A stretch of 64,000 bases of DNA from Ctenopharyngodon idella. Its lineage: Eukaryota; Chordata; Actinopteri; Cypriniformes; Xenocyprididae. The notes beneath the pieces are model-generated. The model searched no databases and was not told the origin of the DNA. It worked only from the letters and a program-made list of their open reading frames with translations. Shown in pieces: positions 34,506 through 47,854 of this stretch. The stretch spans positions 3,813,501-3,877,500 of the forward strand of contig NC_067231.1 in the NCBI RefSeq assembly GCF_019924925.1, in the 5' to 3' direction. The translations under genes and the position numbers were made by a program. Each line of letters starts with the position of its first letter. Position 1 is the first letter of the stretch.

Positions 34506-37296
34506 TTATTTGCTCTTCGCTTTCTTCAGGTGTCCCTCCAGTCCCGTCCTTCTCTTTAGGTTTGTGTAGAGAAGTGCAAAGTTTATGATGTAGGTCGAGA
34601 CACACACCACACAGAAATCACCCAAGACGAATGCAAGAATGGCAGCTAGATACACTGATCCGGCCACTGACACCCAAGAGGACATGACGAGGAAGAACAC
34701 TGATCTGCTGGACACTAGCTGACCTGTAACCAAAAAGACCAAAATTACATTTGCACGTCCCCTTCAGACAATAATTCATACACCGATCAGGCAAAACATT
34801 ATGACCACCTTCTTAATATTGGGTTTGTCCCAATTTTGCTGCCAAAACAGCCCTGACCCGTCGAGGCATGGACTCCACTAGACCCCTGAAGGTGTGCTGT
34901 GGTATCTGGACCAAGATGTTAGCAGCAGATCCTTTAAGTCCTGTAAGTTGTGAGGTGGGGCCTCCATGGATCGGACTTGTTTTTCAGCACATCCCACAGA
35001 TGCTCGATTGGATTGAGATCTGGTGAATTTGGAGGCCAGAGTCAACACCTCAAACTCAATGTTGTGCTCCTCAAACCCTTCCTTAACCATTTTTGCTTTA
35101 TGGCAGGGCGCATTATCCTGCTGAAAGTGTCTACAGCCACCAGGGAACACCATTTCCATGAAAGGGTGTACATGGTCTGCAACAATGCTTAGGTAGGTGG
35201 TACGTGTCAAAGAACATCCACATGGATGGCAGGACCCAAGGTTTACCAGCAGAACATTGCCCAAAGTATCACACTGCCTCCGCCGGCTTACCTTCTTCCC
35301 ATAGTGCATCCTGGTGTCATGTGTTCCCCAGGTAAGCGACGCACACGCACCCGGCCATCCACGTGATGTAAAAGAAAACGTGATTCATCAGACCAGGCCA
35401 CCTTCTTCCATTGCTCCGTGGTCCAGTTCTGATGCTCACGTGCCCACTGTTGACGCTTTCGGTGGTGGACACGGGTCAGCATGGGCACCCTGACTGGTCT
35501 GCAGTTTTGGAGATGCTCTGACCCAGTCGTCTAGCCATCACAATTTGGCCCTTGTCAAACTCGCTCAAATCCTTACGCTTGCCCATTTTTCCTGCTTCTA
35601 ACACATCAACTTAGAGGACAAAATGTTCACTTGCTGCCTAATATATATGCACCCACTAACAGGTGCCGTGATGAAGAGATAATCAGTGTTATTCACCTCA
35701 CCTGTCAGTGCTCATAATGTCATGCCTGATCGGTGTATATACAATAATTGCAAAATTAGAATTTATTTGCAGGTGTCACTTGGTTTGATATTTTGTTATT
35801 GTTGACCCTGTATAAATCATTAGTGTCCTAACAGCACTTACCCAAACCCAGCTGCAGCATATAGAAAATGATTCCCAGCACACTGTTTGGCTGATTCAAC
35901 ACACTGTCTTTGGAAGTAAAGATCTGGACGAGCCCAAATCCACGTCCCCATCTGAAAGAAGGATCAAAGTTTCAGGGGTTGATAACATCATTTGCCTGTA
36001 AATATTCACTATTTGCAGGTTCCATAAAATCAAAATAATTATAGATAATCAGTATTGGCTGATAAAAGCAAATTTTCACACTATCGGCCAATACTTTAAA
36101 AACAGCCGATAGTCAGGGCCGATATATCCTGTCAATAAGAAGAGGGCAGGAAAATGCACTGAATTTGTGTTTTGTGTAAAGAAAGTGCTAAGAAACCAGT
36201 TTGTTAATCAATATTAACAGAAATTATATGAATTAATAACATTCAGAAAGTTAAGAAATATTAATTTAATCATCAGAATTTAGTTAATGTGTTAATATTA
36301 ATTTGAGTAATGTGTTTGTTTATAACTGATACCAGTTACTCTGAAACAAGCTGAAGAAATGGAGAAAATAAAGTTTTTATTTGCATTTCTTTCAAAATAT
36401 AATAATTAAAAATATAATGATTAATTAAGAATCATAATGAAATTATCATTAATTTACAAGGTGGTATAAAAGGCAGAACTCCAAATTATCGGTACTGACC
36501 GATATCACTCTGAATTATCGGCTATCGATATCGGTGGAGAAATGTAGTATCAGTGCATTTCTAAAAATAATCATGGACTGGTACATTTTGGCCTATTTAG
36601 CTTTTCATAACGTTTTTCTGGAAAGAAAACACAAATTAAACTTTGAAGTGTTTGATTTATTGTATTTTCAATTACAATAGGCCTACATATATGTTTTTGT
36701 TTTCAAAATTAGTCTTTTTCTTATGAACTAAGTTAGAAATCTCCACTTAAGCAGCAGCAACACCAAACACTGCATTTTTATACCTATAGATTTTCACACG
36801 GGGGTTTGTTCATATATCATTTGACTAATTTTATGCAACATTTTATTCCTAAAAACATGGTGATTTTTTTTTTTTTTTTTTTCTGTCTGTATTCAAATAT
36901 GTGCAGATTTAATTAGATAACGCCTTATTTGCATATTTAAACATACCATTTTAGAAAAGGTGAAACAGAAAAAAAATTTTGTGACTCTTAATGTTATCAG
37001 TCAACTGGGGAAATATGGAAATATGGTGTAGGCTACTGTATTCACATTAATTATAGCCTAAGTTAGATGCATGAAAACTGCCACGACTGAAATGAACGCA
37101 TTTACCTGGAGGTGAAGACCTTAGAGCAGCTCACGGAATGGCCCAGGTCGCACATCGCGCGATATTCGGGATCATTCTCCCGGGAAAGTTCGACGTATAG
37201 CGCGTAAACCGACAGAACTAAACCCAGAAAACAGAGGATGAGGCGAACGCTATATTCCCATTTAGGAACTCCAGTAGCTGAATGGCTCGAGGACAT
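34506..37296 (-). CDS. vkorc1: Vitamin K epoxide reductase complex subunit 1
   Basis: ER membrane enzyme that reduces vitamin K epoxide and quinone for gamma-carboxylation. Three exons, 37296-37106, 35951-35842 and 34723-34506, join in phase to 172 residues plus stop (human 163). Visible features are the luminal cysteines in MCDLGHSVSC (Cys49, Cys57), the WGRGFGLV motif after the first loop, the NQPNS motif, and the redox pair in FCVVC (Cys138, Cys141), where human has CIVC. Hydrophobic segments fit the four-helix fold. SCSKVFTSR favours VKORC1 over VKORC1L1. The tail is lysine-rich (KKAKSK), a likely ER-retention signal. Intron 2 carries a Tc1-like element. The upstream region has inverted CCAAT boxes near 37478 and the divergent mapk7 start about 1 kb away. 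Confidence 0.95.
34781..35735 (-). mobile_element. Tc1/mariner-like transposon, degenerate transposase (vkorc1 intron 2)
   Basis: Inverted ends begin CACCGATCAGGC, with TA at 34779-34780 and 35736-35737. Minus-strand transposase pieces include WKKVAWSDESRF and FQQDNAPCH. It is related to the element at 18454 but has an internal deletion and frameshifts. Confidence 0.9.
36030..36565. repeat. TATCGG-rich dispersed element
   Basis: The ends contain inverted runs of TATCGG (CTATCGGCCAATAC near 36082, ATTATCGGCTATCGATATCG near 36515) around AT-rich sequence. vkorc1 intron 1. Confidence 0.55.
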
Positions 37297-38400
37297 TGCA
37301 GTGACAGTGTCAAGAGGTTTTATAACGAATTACCTAATTTACAAAAGCCTGTTTTGTAGACTTGTAGACTAAAGTTGCTACTCTTACGTGCAACGTGTAA
37401 CTGTAGAATATGTAAGTTCGACTCCCACCTTGTCACAATATACTGCAACGTGGAAAAGCCTGAGGCAAGAGCTGTGATTGGTCCAAAGAAGTCAAACGCG
37501 TGACAACCGATTTTACTGACTATAACGGTTTCCAATGGGGTGATGCGTTTTGTCCTCCAGGGGGCGCTTCGCGGCTCAGATTGTCTAAAGCCCCATTCAT
37601 ATCCCAGTAAATCCATAAACATTCAACGGATAAAAATATAATCGTTTTAATCTATTACGTGCAAATATTTGTACCTGACATTTGAATTTAAATTTACCAC
37701 AACACTCTAATACATGCCCAATCATCTGTACTGATCAGTGCTGAGAAAAGTATGATGGAAAGTCCGACTGATGGGAGATAACATGCACTGACTAGTAAAG
37801 TAAATATTTAAATCCAGCCCTTTTGCTTTGTATGTACCGACGCGAGCGCTTTGATTGGACGGATGGTGCAGAAGGTTCGCGCGCGGACGGTCAGTGTCCA
37901 GTTAGATTAATACGTTTGGCAATGTAAACAATGATGTAAACACTGGCCCTATCCGGTTTGGATGATTCATTCCACGTGTTTGTTAAATATTCGAATATTG
38001 TGAACAAATGTATTTTTGTTGTATGGTGACACCAAATGTGAAGAAATTAAAAACAAATAAGTAAATAAATAAATAAATGCAATAATAGGGAATTAATTAA
38101 AGGAATAGGAATATATGACTTGATAAAACAAAGACAATTCCTTTTTAATTACATTTATTCCTTGAATTTACTCATGTATACGTGTAAAAAAAAATAGTTT
38201 TATATTTATACAATATATTCTATATTAAATCGATAAATAAAGTTCAGTCAGGACTCTTTGTTTATTAATTTATATTACTATTATTTATTTAGCCTATTTA
38301 TTTATTTGTTTGTGTTTAATTTCTGCAGGTTTGGGTCTCCATTTTTTGTGTTTAGAAATTACTATATAGTAGTTTAACATGCTAAAGCAAGTGCGCGTCT
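37297..38400. promoter_or_regulatory. Divergent vkorc1/mapk7 promoter interval
   Basis: The two genes start head to head about 1-2 kb apart. CpG-richer blocks with CCAAT-type motifs lie on the vkorc1 side (37478-37482, 37532) and the mapk7 side (around 37856 and 38501). No sharp TATA box. Shared regulation is inference. Confidence 0.35.
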
Positions 38401-39257
38401 TTCTTATTTACACTCGATTCATCAGTGTCGACGCCGCCCAAAGAATGACCCTATTCCACACTTCAAAAGAGCCCGCCCCTCGAGCATGTTCTCGAATCCC
38501 ATTGGTTAATCCACTTGCAAGCATAGAGACGATTGGTAGCTTTGCTGCCGTTCAAACACAATACGGAAGAATACAAGGAAGTAAAACATTGGTTCGTGAT
38601 AGCGAAGAATAGACATGCTTTGAAAGAACCGCTCCGAATTCCCACTGCTTCTATATATTTACAGGTAATTATTACCGCTTTCATAACCCAACATATGCTT
38701 TTATTTGTCTTTGTTATAACATGAAAAGAAAGAAAGAAAGGGTGAATATATTATCTTTAAAGATATTTTGGGGCCAGTAGGCTCTCACGTCCCTGCGGCA
38801 AATAAACAGGATTAATTGCTCACAAACGACAGATACGCCCTGCTGGACCTGTAGTATGTTGTAATGAGCAATTACAAAGAAGTGATTAGCAATGTGTGTT
38901 TCTGTTATTTTATGGCTTCACGTCTAAGCTACTCACACCTCTGTGTGCACCTTGCATTGTTGTATTTCTTAAAACATTAAATACACAGAGGATAAGGGGA
39001 TTTTTTTTATTATTATTATTTCAAACAAAGGGTTAAAAATGTGCTCCATGAAAGTGGTGCTGCTTTTGAAATAGGCTACTGTAAATTACTGTCTGTTTTG
39101 TTACTGATTAAAAGGAAAGGTTAGTTAGATTGTGCATTAACTGTCTGGAACTTCGATATTGTCCAAGAGACGTTTAGAGTCCATTAAAATAAGGTGAACA
39201 GAAAGCAAAAATCACAATCTTGACCCTAGAACTGATCTCTGACTGTTTTGTTTCAGA

Positions 39258-42200
39258 ATGGCATCCAATGAGAGGGACGAGACAAATGACACTCAAGCAG
39301 TGCCGGCCCGTAAAGCCTCAGAGGGCAACAGCAGGAGAGAGGGTGACACTGACAACAACCATCACAGAAGCGTTACAGAAGGACCCCCTCAACCTAGCGA
39401 TGACACGTCCATTGTAACAGATACAACTACTGTTGCAGATAAGAACTTGGCTCTGCTCAAAGCCCACTCCTTAGATGTGAAGTTTGAAGTTGGCGAAGAA
39501 TATGACGTTATTGAGACCATTGGCACAGGTGCTTATGGTGTCGTCTCATCAGCCCGAAGACGAGACAATGGTAAGGGTGCCAAGATGCATGTCTATGATT
39601 TAAAATAATCTGACTAAATCTCTGACGTTAGAATCCACTATTATTATTATTACATCATTATTAATATATTATTGTTATTAGTATTATTACTACAGCATTA
39701 TTAATATATGATTATTACGTATTGTAATAATAATAATAATATACTAATAATGCTGTAGTAATAATGATAATAATTATTGTTATTATTATTACCAGGGACA
39801 TTATTTGCTGTTTATTAAAATGCAATATGTATATTTTGTATACTTATTTTATGCAAGTATTATATTTTTAAGATAATGTATTATAATTAGGGCTGTGAAT
39901 TGATCATGTTAAACTAGTGAAATTTCAAAAATGAAAATTCTGTCAATAATTACTCACCCTCATGTCGTTCCACATGCGTAAGACCTTCGTTCATCTTCGG
40001 AACACAAATAAAGATATTTTTTATGAAATCTTAGCAATTTCTGACCCTCCATTGAGAGTCCACGCAACTACCACTCTGATGCTTCAAAAAGTTCATAAAG
40101 AGATTGTAAAATTAATCCTCATGAATTGAGCAGTTTAGTCCAAATGTTCTGAAAAAACACGATCGCTTTATATGATGAACAGATTAAATTTAGGTTTTTC
40201 ATTTTGGGGTGAATGAACACACTTAAAGGATTAGTTCATTTTCAAATAAAAATTAGCCCAAGCTTTTCTCACCCTCAAGCCATCCTAGGTGTATATGACT
40301 TTCTTCTTTCTGATTAATACAATCGAAGAAATATTAATAAATATCCTGATGCATCCGAGCTTTATTATGGCAGTGAACAGGGTTCACGAGTATGAGCTGA
40401 AGAAAGTGCATCCATCCACATCCATCCATCATAAACATATTCCACACGGCTCCGGGGGGTTAATAAAGGCCTTCTGAAGTGAAGCGATGCGTTTGTGTAA
40501 AAAAAAATAATTAAAAAAATCCATATTTAACAAGTTATGAAGTAAAATATCTAGCTTTCGCTAGACCGTTTTCCGTATTCAACATACAAAGAAAGTGTAA
40601 AACACTTGCAGTTCAGAAAGCTTACGATACATCCTACGCCTTGCCTATTCAACTTACGGAAAAAGTGTAACTGACGCGATGCCAGTTCACAGGAATCTAA
40701 TGTTATTTATGCATTCAGGCCAGCAGGTGGCAATAAAGAAGATCCCTAATGCCTTTGAGGTTGTGACGAATGCCAAACGCACGTTGAGAGAGCTGAAGAT
40801 TCTGAAGCACTTCAAACACGACAACATCATCGCCATTAAAGATATTCTCCAGCCTGTGGTCCCTCACTCGGCTTTCAAATCAGTGTAAGCTTGACTATGA
40901 AATGGCATGCACTACATTTTCTCTCTTCATATATGATGTTCTAAAAGTGTCTCTCGTTCTTTAGGTACGTGGTTCTTGACCTCATGGAGAGCGACCTACA
41001 TCAGATCATTCACTCCCGGCAACCTCTGACTCCAGAACACACACGCTACTTCCTGTACCAGCTGTTAAGAGGCCTGAAATACATTCATTCGGCCAACGTC
41101 ATTCACCGCGATCTCAAGCCGTCCAACCTGCTGGTCAATGAAAACTGCGAGCTGAAGATCGGTGACTTCGGCATGGCACGTGGATTGAGCGCGTCCCATT
41201 CCGAAGAGTCCCGTTCCTTTATGACTGAGTACGTGGCCACCCGCTGGTACCGCGCGCCTGAGCTCATGTTGTCCCTGCACCACTACAGCTTGGCCATCGA
41301 CCTCTGGTCTGTGGGCTGCATCTTCGGCGAGATGCTCGGCAGGAGGCAGATGTTTCCGGGGAAAAACTATGTGCATCAGCTGCAGCTGATTCTTTCGGTT
41401 TTGGGCACGCCGCCCGAGAGCATCATCAGCACGATAGGGTCGGACCGGGTGCGCTCTTACGTACGGAGCCTCCCTTCAAAAACGGCAGAACCGCTTGCAG
41501 CACTGTATCCACAGGCCGAGCCCAGTGCGCTGGACTTGTTGGCCGCGATGCTCCGCTTTGACCCTCGTGAAAGGATCAGTGCATGTCAGGCGCTAGAACA
41601 CCCCTACCTCGCTAAGTACCATGACCCTGACGACGAGCCAGTGTGCGTTCCCGCCTTCGATTTCGAGTTCGACCGGCAGCCCATGGGCAAAGAACAAATC
41701 AAAGAAGCTATACTAACAGAAATCGGGGACTTCCATAAGAAGAAGCTGGGTGTCAGGAAGAGGATCCAGTTTAAGCCGCTCCATTCTTCTGGTTCAGCGG
41801 TGGTCGGCGTCTCCAGTAACACCCTTTGCACGGCTCCACAGTCTCAAAACCTGAATGATACAGCACAAACTTGCCAACAGCACAATCTCAACTACAAACC
41901 AACAGACGGTACACAAACTCAGCTTCAAGCCCGACATCATCTCACTCACATTTTGCCACATTTGGCTCAGTCGCTAAGCTGCCAGGATGTAGACATGCTC
42001 AGCGCGAACTCTGACGGCCAGCCTGAAACCATAGATCTGACCACTCCCACAGACAAGGACACGTCTTTTACTGAACCAGTGACGGACTGCACAAAAAAGG
42101 AGCTTGTCTCGTCCAATCACACTCTTCCCAAACAAATGCCTCCGTCCCATCCCATCTCTCAGACTCCGCCCACTTCAAGTCTTCCGCAGTCTATGCCTTC

Positions 42201-42909
42201 ACTCTCGCTCACACAGTCCCAAGCTCAGTCGCTCTCTGAAAACCTCTCTCGTTCCCTTGGAAAAGGAGGGAAAGCGGCAACCGGGGAAGGCACAAAAAAA
42301 GAGGGAGCAATTTCAGATAACACAAAAGCAGCTCTCAAAGCTGCTTTGCTCAAATCAGCACTAAGGCAGAAGGCTCGAGGTGAGAGAGTTTGCAGTGTGT
42401 GTGTGTGTGGCCATAGACTACTTAATATTTATAAATACTTTACATATCTTAAAATATGTCGCTGCCATTGTTTTGTCTCAAGATGAACACCAGTAATGTT
42501 TTTTTCTAAGGCACGTTTAAAAAAGCTACTTAAATGTCCTAATTGAACCAAGGCCTAATCCTGGCTTAATCTAAGCCCTGTCTGTGAAACCGGGCCTAAG
42601 AGTTTTTCAAACTTTGATGCTACAGACTCCAGATATGATGATCCCCATGTGAGGATGCCTCTTCCTAAAATATAAAATCTAACTAATTCATGTATAAAAT
42701 TATTTTTTTTGTATTTAAACACACATATTTTATATTTAACACACACACACACACACACACACATATGATAATGATGATTAGCCATTCAGTCGTATCCGAC
42801 TCTTGGTGATCCGATGGGCTGGCTCTCGCCATACTTTCAGGACTTTCACTTTCTTTTTCAGCTGTTCTATGCCTAAGCCATTGTCACTTTTGATGATGTT
42901 GAGCCAACG

Positions 42910-42976
<67 letters not shown>

Positions 42977-45708
42977 ATAAATTACATGCCTTTCATGCCT
43001 TAAAATAGCTTGAATGTAACTCTACACCCTTGTTTCAGTTAGTATACATGGAAGCATGAATATGCAAATTAGCCCCGCCCCCACTCACTCACACAAGTTC
43101 AGAGATCCACTTTTCTGTAGTAAACACTGCACAGTGGCAAGTGGAAATACTGGTTTAAAGGGTTAGTTCACCCAAAAATTAAAATTCTGTCATTTTTTAT
43201 TCACCCTGATCGTCGTTCCACATTAGTAAGACCTTCGTTCATCTTCGGAACACAAATTAAGATCGCTGAGTCTGAGAGGTTTCTGTCTCTCCATAGAGAT
43301 CAAACGCAACAACCACTCCAAGGTCCAGAAAGGTAGGAAAAAGACATCGTAAAAGTACTCCATGTGTTCAATTTTATGAAGCAACGTGAGTGCTTTGTTT
43401 GCGCAAAAAAACATAATTTACCACTTTACTTTCAAAATATTGATCTGGAATGCGCGTTCGCGAGAGCCAATTGTGAGACTCATGTGTTTTGTGTTCACGC
43501 GAGAGCTGGCACTGTTGCATGAACACGCTTTGGATAATATTATTTTGTGAATAAAGTGGTAAAATATGTTTTTTTTTTGTTGTTTTTTGTTTGTGCAAAA
43601 AACAAAGCACTCATGTTGCTTCATAAAATTGAGTTTAAGCCACTGGAGTCACATGGAGTACTTTAATGATGTCTTTTTCCTACCTTTCTGGACCTTGGAG
43701 TGGAAGTTGCGTTGGATCTCTATGGAGAGACAGAAACCTCTCAAACTTCATCAAAAAGATCTTCATTTGTGTTCCAAAGATGAACTAAGGTCTTATGGAT
43801 GTGGGTGAGTAATAAATGACAGAATTTTCATTTTTGGGTGAACTAACCCTTTAATTCAGCCATATATGTTTGAACCAGAAACTGATTCAGAAGAAGTGGA
43901 AGAGTGAATTATACAGGCTCATCTACAAAGTCGATGTATTTTATCATATTAAAAACACCACATAGACATTTAAACAACATTAAAAAAAACGGGGTTTTTT
44001 TTTTTTACTTGCCTAGTTTTATGATATTAATTTATTTTTCTCTTATCCAAGAAAATGGTCATGATAACATTGTACTGATTTTTTTCTTCCCCAGATGGAG
44101 GCTCTGCAGCTCATGGTATAGATTTACTTAGAGAAGCTGCCGGAAGTTTATCCTCGTCGCTCTCCTCCTGTAACTCTGGTCCAGAGCATAAGAAGCCAGT
44201 CACGGCCCAGGAGAGACAACGAGAGAGGGAAGAGAAGCGGAGGAAGAGGCAAGAGCGTGCTATGGAGCGAAAGAGGAAGCTGAAAGAGAAGGAGAAAAAG
44301 GAGGGGAAACGAGGAGAATCTTTGGGTGGCGTTTTACTCAGCGACAATGACAAGAAGCTGTTGGAGCGCTGGGGACGAATGATGGACAACCGAGTGGACA
44401 AATCGCAGACCGCAGAAACCAATGGTGCCAAAACCAGTGAGAGCAAGACGGTCCAAATCCAGCCAGCAACAGGAAGCAACCTCGTAAAAACAAACTCAGT
44501 CGGAGGGGAATCATTGCCGCCAAAACAACCCAACGAAGTGCCACAAATGCTGCCTCAAATGGGACAGTGTGTCACAGCTGGAATATTCCATCCAACTCCG
44601 ACCCATGATGCAGCACCTGTCTCTTTAGGGCCAGCTCAGAATGGAGACGTTGGCATAGTTGCAGTAGGAGGAGGCGGAAATGTTGGCGGTTTAGGTGTGG
44701 TAACGGCCCCATGTGCCTTTGCCAAAAACAACATATTAAAACCTCAGTTTCTGAGTGTTGGAACAATGTTCACTGGTCTTGAGAACTGGACAGGGACACC
44801 TCAACACAAAACCCACCAGACTCCACCAGAACTGAACAATCCCGCTCACACAGGCTTTGCGCATTTGCAACCCCAGCAGAAGCCCGTCCCACAGTCCAAC
44901 GCTCACATCCAGCTGCTGCCGCTGGAACCTTTTATGACTAAACCACCAGCCCTGAACCCCAGCATTGGTATTTCGGACACCAGCACGAATCCAGAGACCG
45001 GCGATGGTCCTCAAACCCTGGACAAACTTTGCATTTTGGGGGACCGACAGAATGGCTCTCATTCACAGGGCCCTTCAAAACAGCCTCCAGGAGCTGCAGC
45101 TCAACCCTGCCTTAGTCTCACGGACACGGGACAGTCAACAAACAGCATTCCTGATATCCACACCGTCACGCAGCAGCTCTCAAAGTCACAGGTGAAGATT
45201 TATCTATAATATATGACTGTGAGCCTTCTTTCAATGCGAGCATATGAATTCATTTATTTTTATAGAGTTTCATTGTCCGCCGGATGAAAATCAACTCTGA
45301 TCCCTTAGAAAAGTGACACCTGATCTCAACACGACACTTAATTTGAGTTATTGAGTTATCGTGGTCATGGATAACCTGGAACCATTAGGAAAATTTAAAA
45401 TGGATATTTCTAGGCCTAAAAAATAAATGGAAAGGAGTCAAATCTTAAAATGTCATGGACATTTCTGTAGTTTCTAGTCGTTTTCTGCTCCAAAATATTA
45501 CATGAGCAAGATATAAAGTAAACAGTGACCGCAAGCCATAATTGATGGTGTTATTGTACACAAATAAATATAATCATTTAAAACTATTAATTCCAAAGGC
45601 CATTATATGACAAAGAAATGGAAATCAAGACCAACAACAATTAAACTTAATCTAAAAAACCTTTATCCAGTAAACACAAATAACCAGTAAGGTTATGGAC
45701 ATTAATCC

Positions 45709-45747
<39 letters not shown>

Positions 45748-47854
45748 TTATTATTATTATTATTACTTTATTGAAAAAACCTATACCCCTCAAGAGGCCA
45801 TGCAATGCATTATTATTTTTATTTTTTACTATAATTTATATATTTAGTGAATTTTATTTATTTGTTTATTTTTAAACCTGTAGCACCCAGAGGTTATGCC
45901 ATGCATTATTATATTTCTTTTTATCTATCTATCTATCAATCTATCTATCAATTTCTATCTATCTATCTATCTTTTAAAACTACTAAACTAAAACTTAAAC
46001 TATTTCAAACTGAAAGGCTTTTAAAACTATTTCAAACTTTCTGGACCGGCTTTTTCAAGCCAACTTAAAGTTTGTCTACAAACATTTTTATCTAGTTTTT
46101 ATTTTATTAATATATACTATTTATTTATTTTTTAAACCTGTAGCCCCTAGAAGTCATGCCATGTAATTTTATTATTTGCTCTCACAAATGTATGGAGGCC
46201 TGTTTCTATCTCAGGGTAATGAAGAAAAATGTAATTTTGAGATAAAGTTAAAAATAATAATTCACATTGTGATATATAAAGTCAGAATTGGGAGAAATAA
46301 AGTTGCAGTTACCTTTTATTTTTACTTTGTGATTGAAATTGGCTTCCATATTTATGTGACCTTTATTATGTTTGGAAAACATAATCACTACTTTGCACAC
46401 TATATATTCCTTATATATTTATATTTGATTTTAAACTCTTTCATTTGTTTCATTCTTCTCTTTAATCTCAACTTTGTCCTTTTCCCTGCCAGGTTGAAGA
46501 CATTTTGCCTCCGGTTTTCTCAGTGACCCCAAAAGGCAGTGGAGCTGGATACGGTGTAGGCTTCGACCTCGATGACCTCCTCACTCAGTCTCTTACTGAA
46601 CTCCAGCACTCCGACCTCAGGGAAAGGTCAGTTCAATTCTCAGTGACCGCAAAGTGCACACTCTATTTTTGAACTGTAAGTCACTGCAAATTACAATGCT
46701 TGACTCTTGTGAACAGTACCGGTCAAAAATTTGGAAACAAGCTTGTTTCCCCCGTGAGATAAAAAATAAAAAAGGTAATTGCGACTTTTATCTCACAGTT
46801 CTGACTTTTTTCTCACAATTGCGAGTTATAAAGTCAGAATTGCGAGATATAAAGTCAGAATTGTGAGATATAAAGTCACAATTGTGCAATATGAACTCGC
46901 AATTGCGAGAAAAAAGTCAGAATTGCGACTTTATATCTCACAATTCTGAATTTATAACACGCAATTCTGAGTTTAAATCTTGCAGTTGCGAGAAAAAAGA
47001 ATTGTGAGGAAAAAGGTCGCAATTACATTTTTCATTTTTTTATTTAGTGGCAGAAACAAGCTTCCATACTCATCAAGCCTGCATTTATTTGATCAAAAAT
47101 ACAGAAAAAAACAGTAATATTGTGAAATATTATTACAATTTAAAATAATAGTTTTATATTATAATATACTTTGAAATATAATTTATTTCTGTGATACAAA
47201 AGCTGAATTTTCAGCATCATTACTCCAGTCTTCAGTGTCACATGACCCTTCAGAAATCATTCTAATATGCTGATTTGATACTCCGTTATTATCAATGTTG
47301 GAAACAGTTGTGCTTCTTAATATATTTATGGAACCTGTGATACTTTTTTCATAGTTCATTGATGAATTAAAAGTTAACAAGATCAGCATTTATCCAAAAT
47401 AGAAATCTTTTCTAACAATATAAGTCTTTACTATTTAATTAATAGTAGTAGTTCAGCTTTGATCACAGAAATAAATTATATTTTAAAGTATAATGAGCAT
47501 AAGAGACTTCTTTCAAAAACAGTAAAAATAGTAATGTTTCCAAACTTTTGACCGGTACTGTACATATTGGGAATATAATTGGCTCTGTGATGAATTGCTA
47601 ATGCTCCTCTATTGTAGGTCACTTAGGATAAAAGCGTTTACTTATTGTATTAAAGTAAATAAATGTACATTTCAATGGTCTCCTTTCTTGTTTTCACTAG
47701 CCACAATGACTTGGCCCCCCTGTCTGCATCCCTGCTCTCTGATTGGCTCGAGGTACACCGCATGACCCCCGCTGACATGGAGTCACTTCAGCAGGAGCTC
47801 CAGCTCGGATCTCCCATGATCCTCTCCGACAACTCAACGCTTCCTGATACCTGA
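39258..47854 (+). CDS. mapk7: Mitogen-activated protein kinase 7 (ERK5)
   Basis: Serine/threonine kinase activated by MEK5, with a long C-terminal transactivation tail. Coding exons: 39258-39570, 40719-40884, 40965-42379, 44095-45191, 46493-46626, 47701-47854; they sum to 3,279 nt, or 1,092 residues (human 816). The start is the ATG just after the acceptor at 39256; a 5' untranslated exon may end at 38664 (ACAG before GTAATT). Kinase landmarks are the glycine loop GTGAYGVV (from residue 89), VAIKK, HRDLKPSN (His207), DFG (Asp227) and the activation motif TEY (247-249), which with the ERK5-type tail identifies the family member. Exon 4 opens into a very basic KR-rich stretch fitting the nuclear localisation signal, then Pro/Gln-rich sequence. 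The last two exons hold the conserved acidic end (FDLDDLLTQSL, LSDWLEVHRM). Introns 1, 3 and 4 are rich in MITEs and simple repeats. Confidence 0.95.
39650..39795. repeat. AT-rich palindrome in mapk7 intron 1
   Basis: ATTACTACAGCATTATTA and TAATAATGCTGTAGTAAT face each other within (ATT)n/(AAT)n runs. Confidence 0.65.
39920..40680. repeat. Family A and family D MITE fragments (mapk7 intron 1)
   Basis: 39920-40215 is a shortened family-A copy (CTGTCAATAATTACTCACCC). 40223-40680 is a truncated family-D copy sharing CTCACCCTCAAGCCATCCTA with 7640-7670. The second abuts the exon at 40719. Confidence 0.6.
42728..42970. repeat. (CA)n / (TA)n microsatellites around a retroposon-like piece
   Basis: CA runs at about 42741-42763 and 42909-42940 and a TA run at 42943-42970 flank AGCCATTCAGTCGTATCCGA, which resembles the end of an RTE-type retroposon; that part is uncertain. 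Confidence 0.6.
43155..43854. mobile_element. MITE family A nested in a family B copy
   Basis: TTAAAGGGTTAGTTCACCC to GGGTGAACTAACCCTTTAA; a 700-bp near-palindrome. Family-B sequence lies on both sides (about 42985-43154 and 43855-44010). mapk7 intron 3. Confidence 0.8.
45773..46180 (+). repeat. Three spaced copies of an ACCTGTAGC...CATGCCATG block
   Basis: Similar 45-50 bp blocks at about 45778, 45876 and 46135, with (TATC)n between the second and third. mapk7 intron 4. Confidence 0.6.
46712..47563. repeat. Family C copy holding a GAGATATAAAGTCAGAATT array
   Basis: The ends are GTACCGGTCAAAAATTTGG and CAAACTTTTGACCGGTAC. Within, 46760-47035 repeats a 19-22 bp unit in both orientations. mapk7 intron 5. 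Confidence 0.65.

Noticed and set aside
44111..45062. Minus-strand open frames opposite the mapk7 tail
   Set aside because: Shadows of the low-complexity mapk7 exon.
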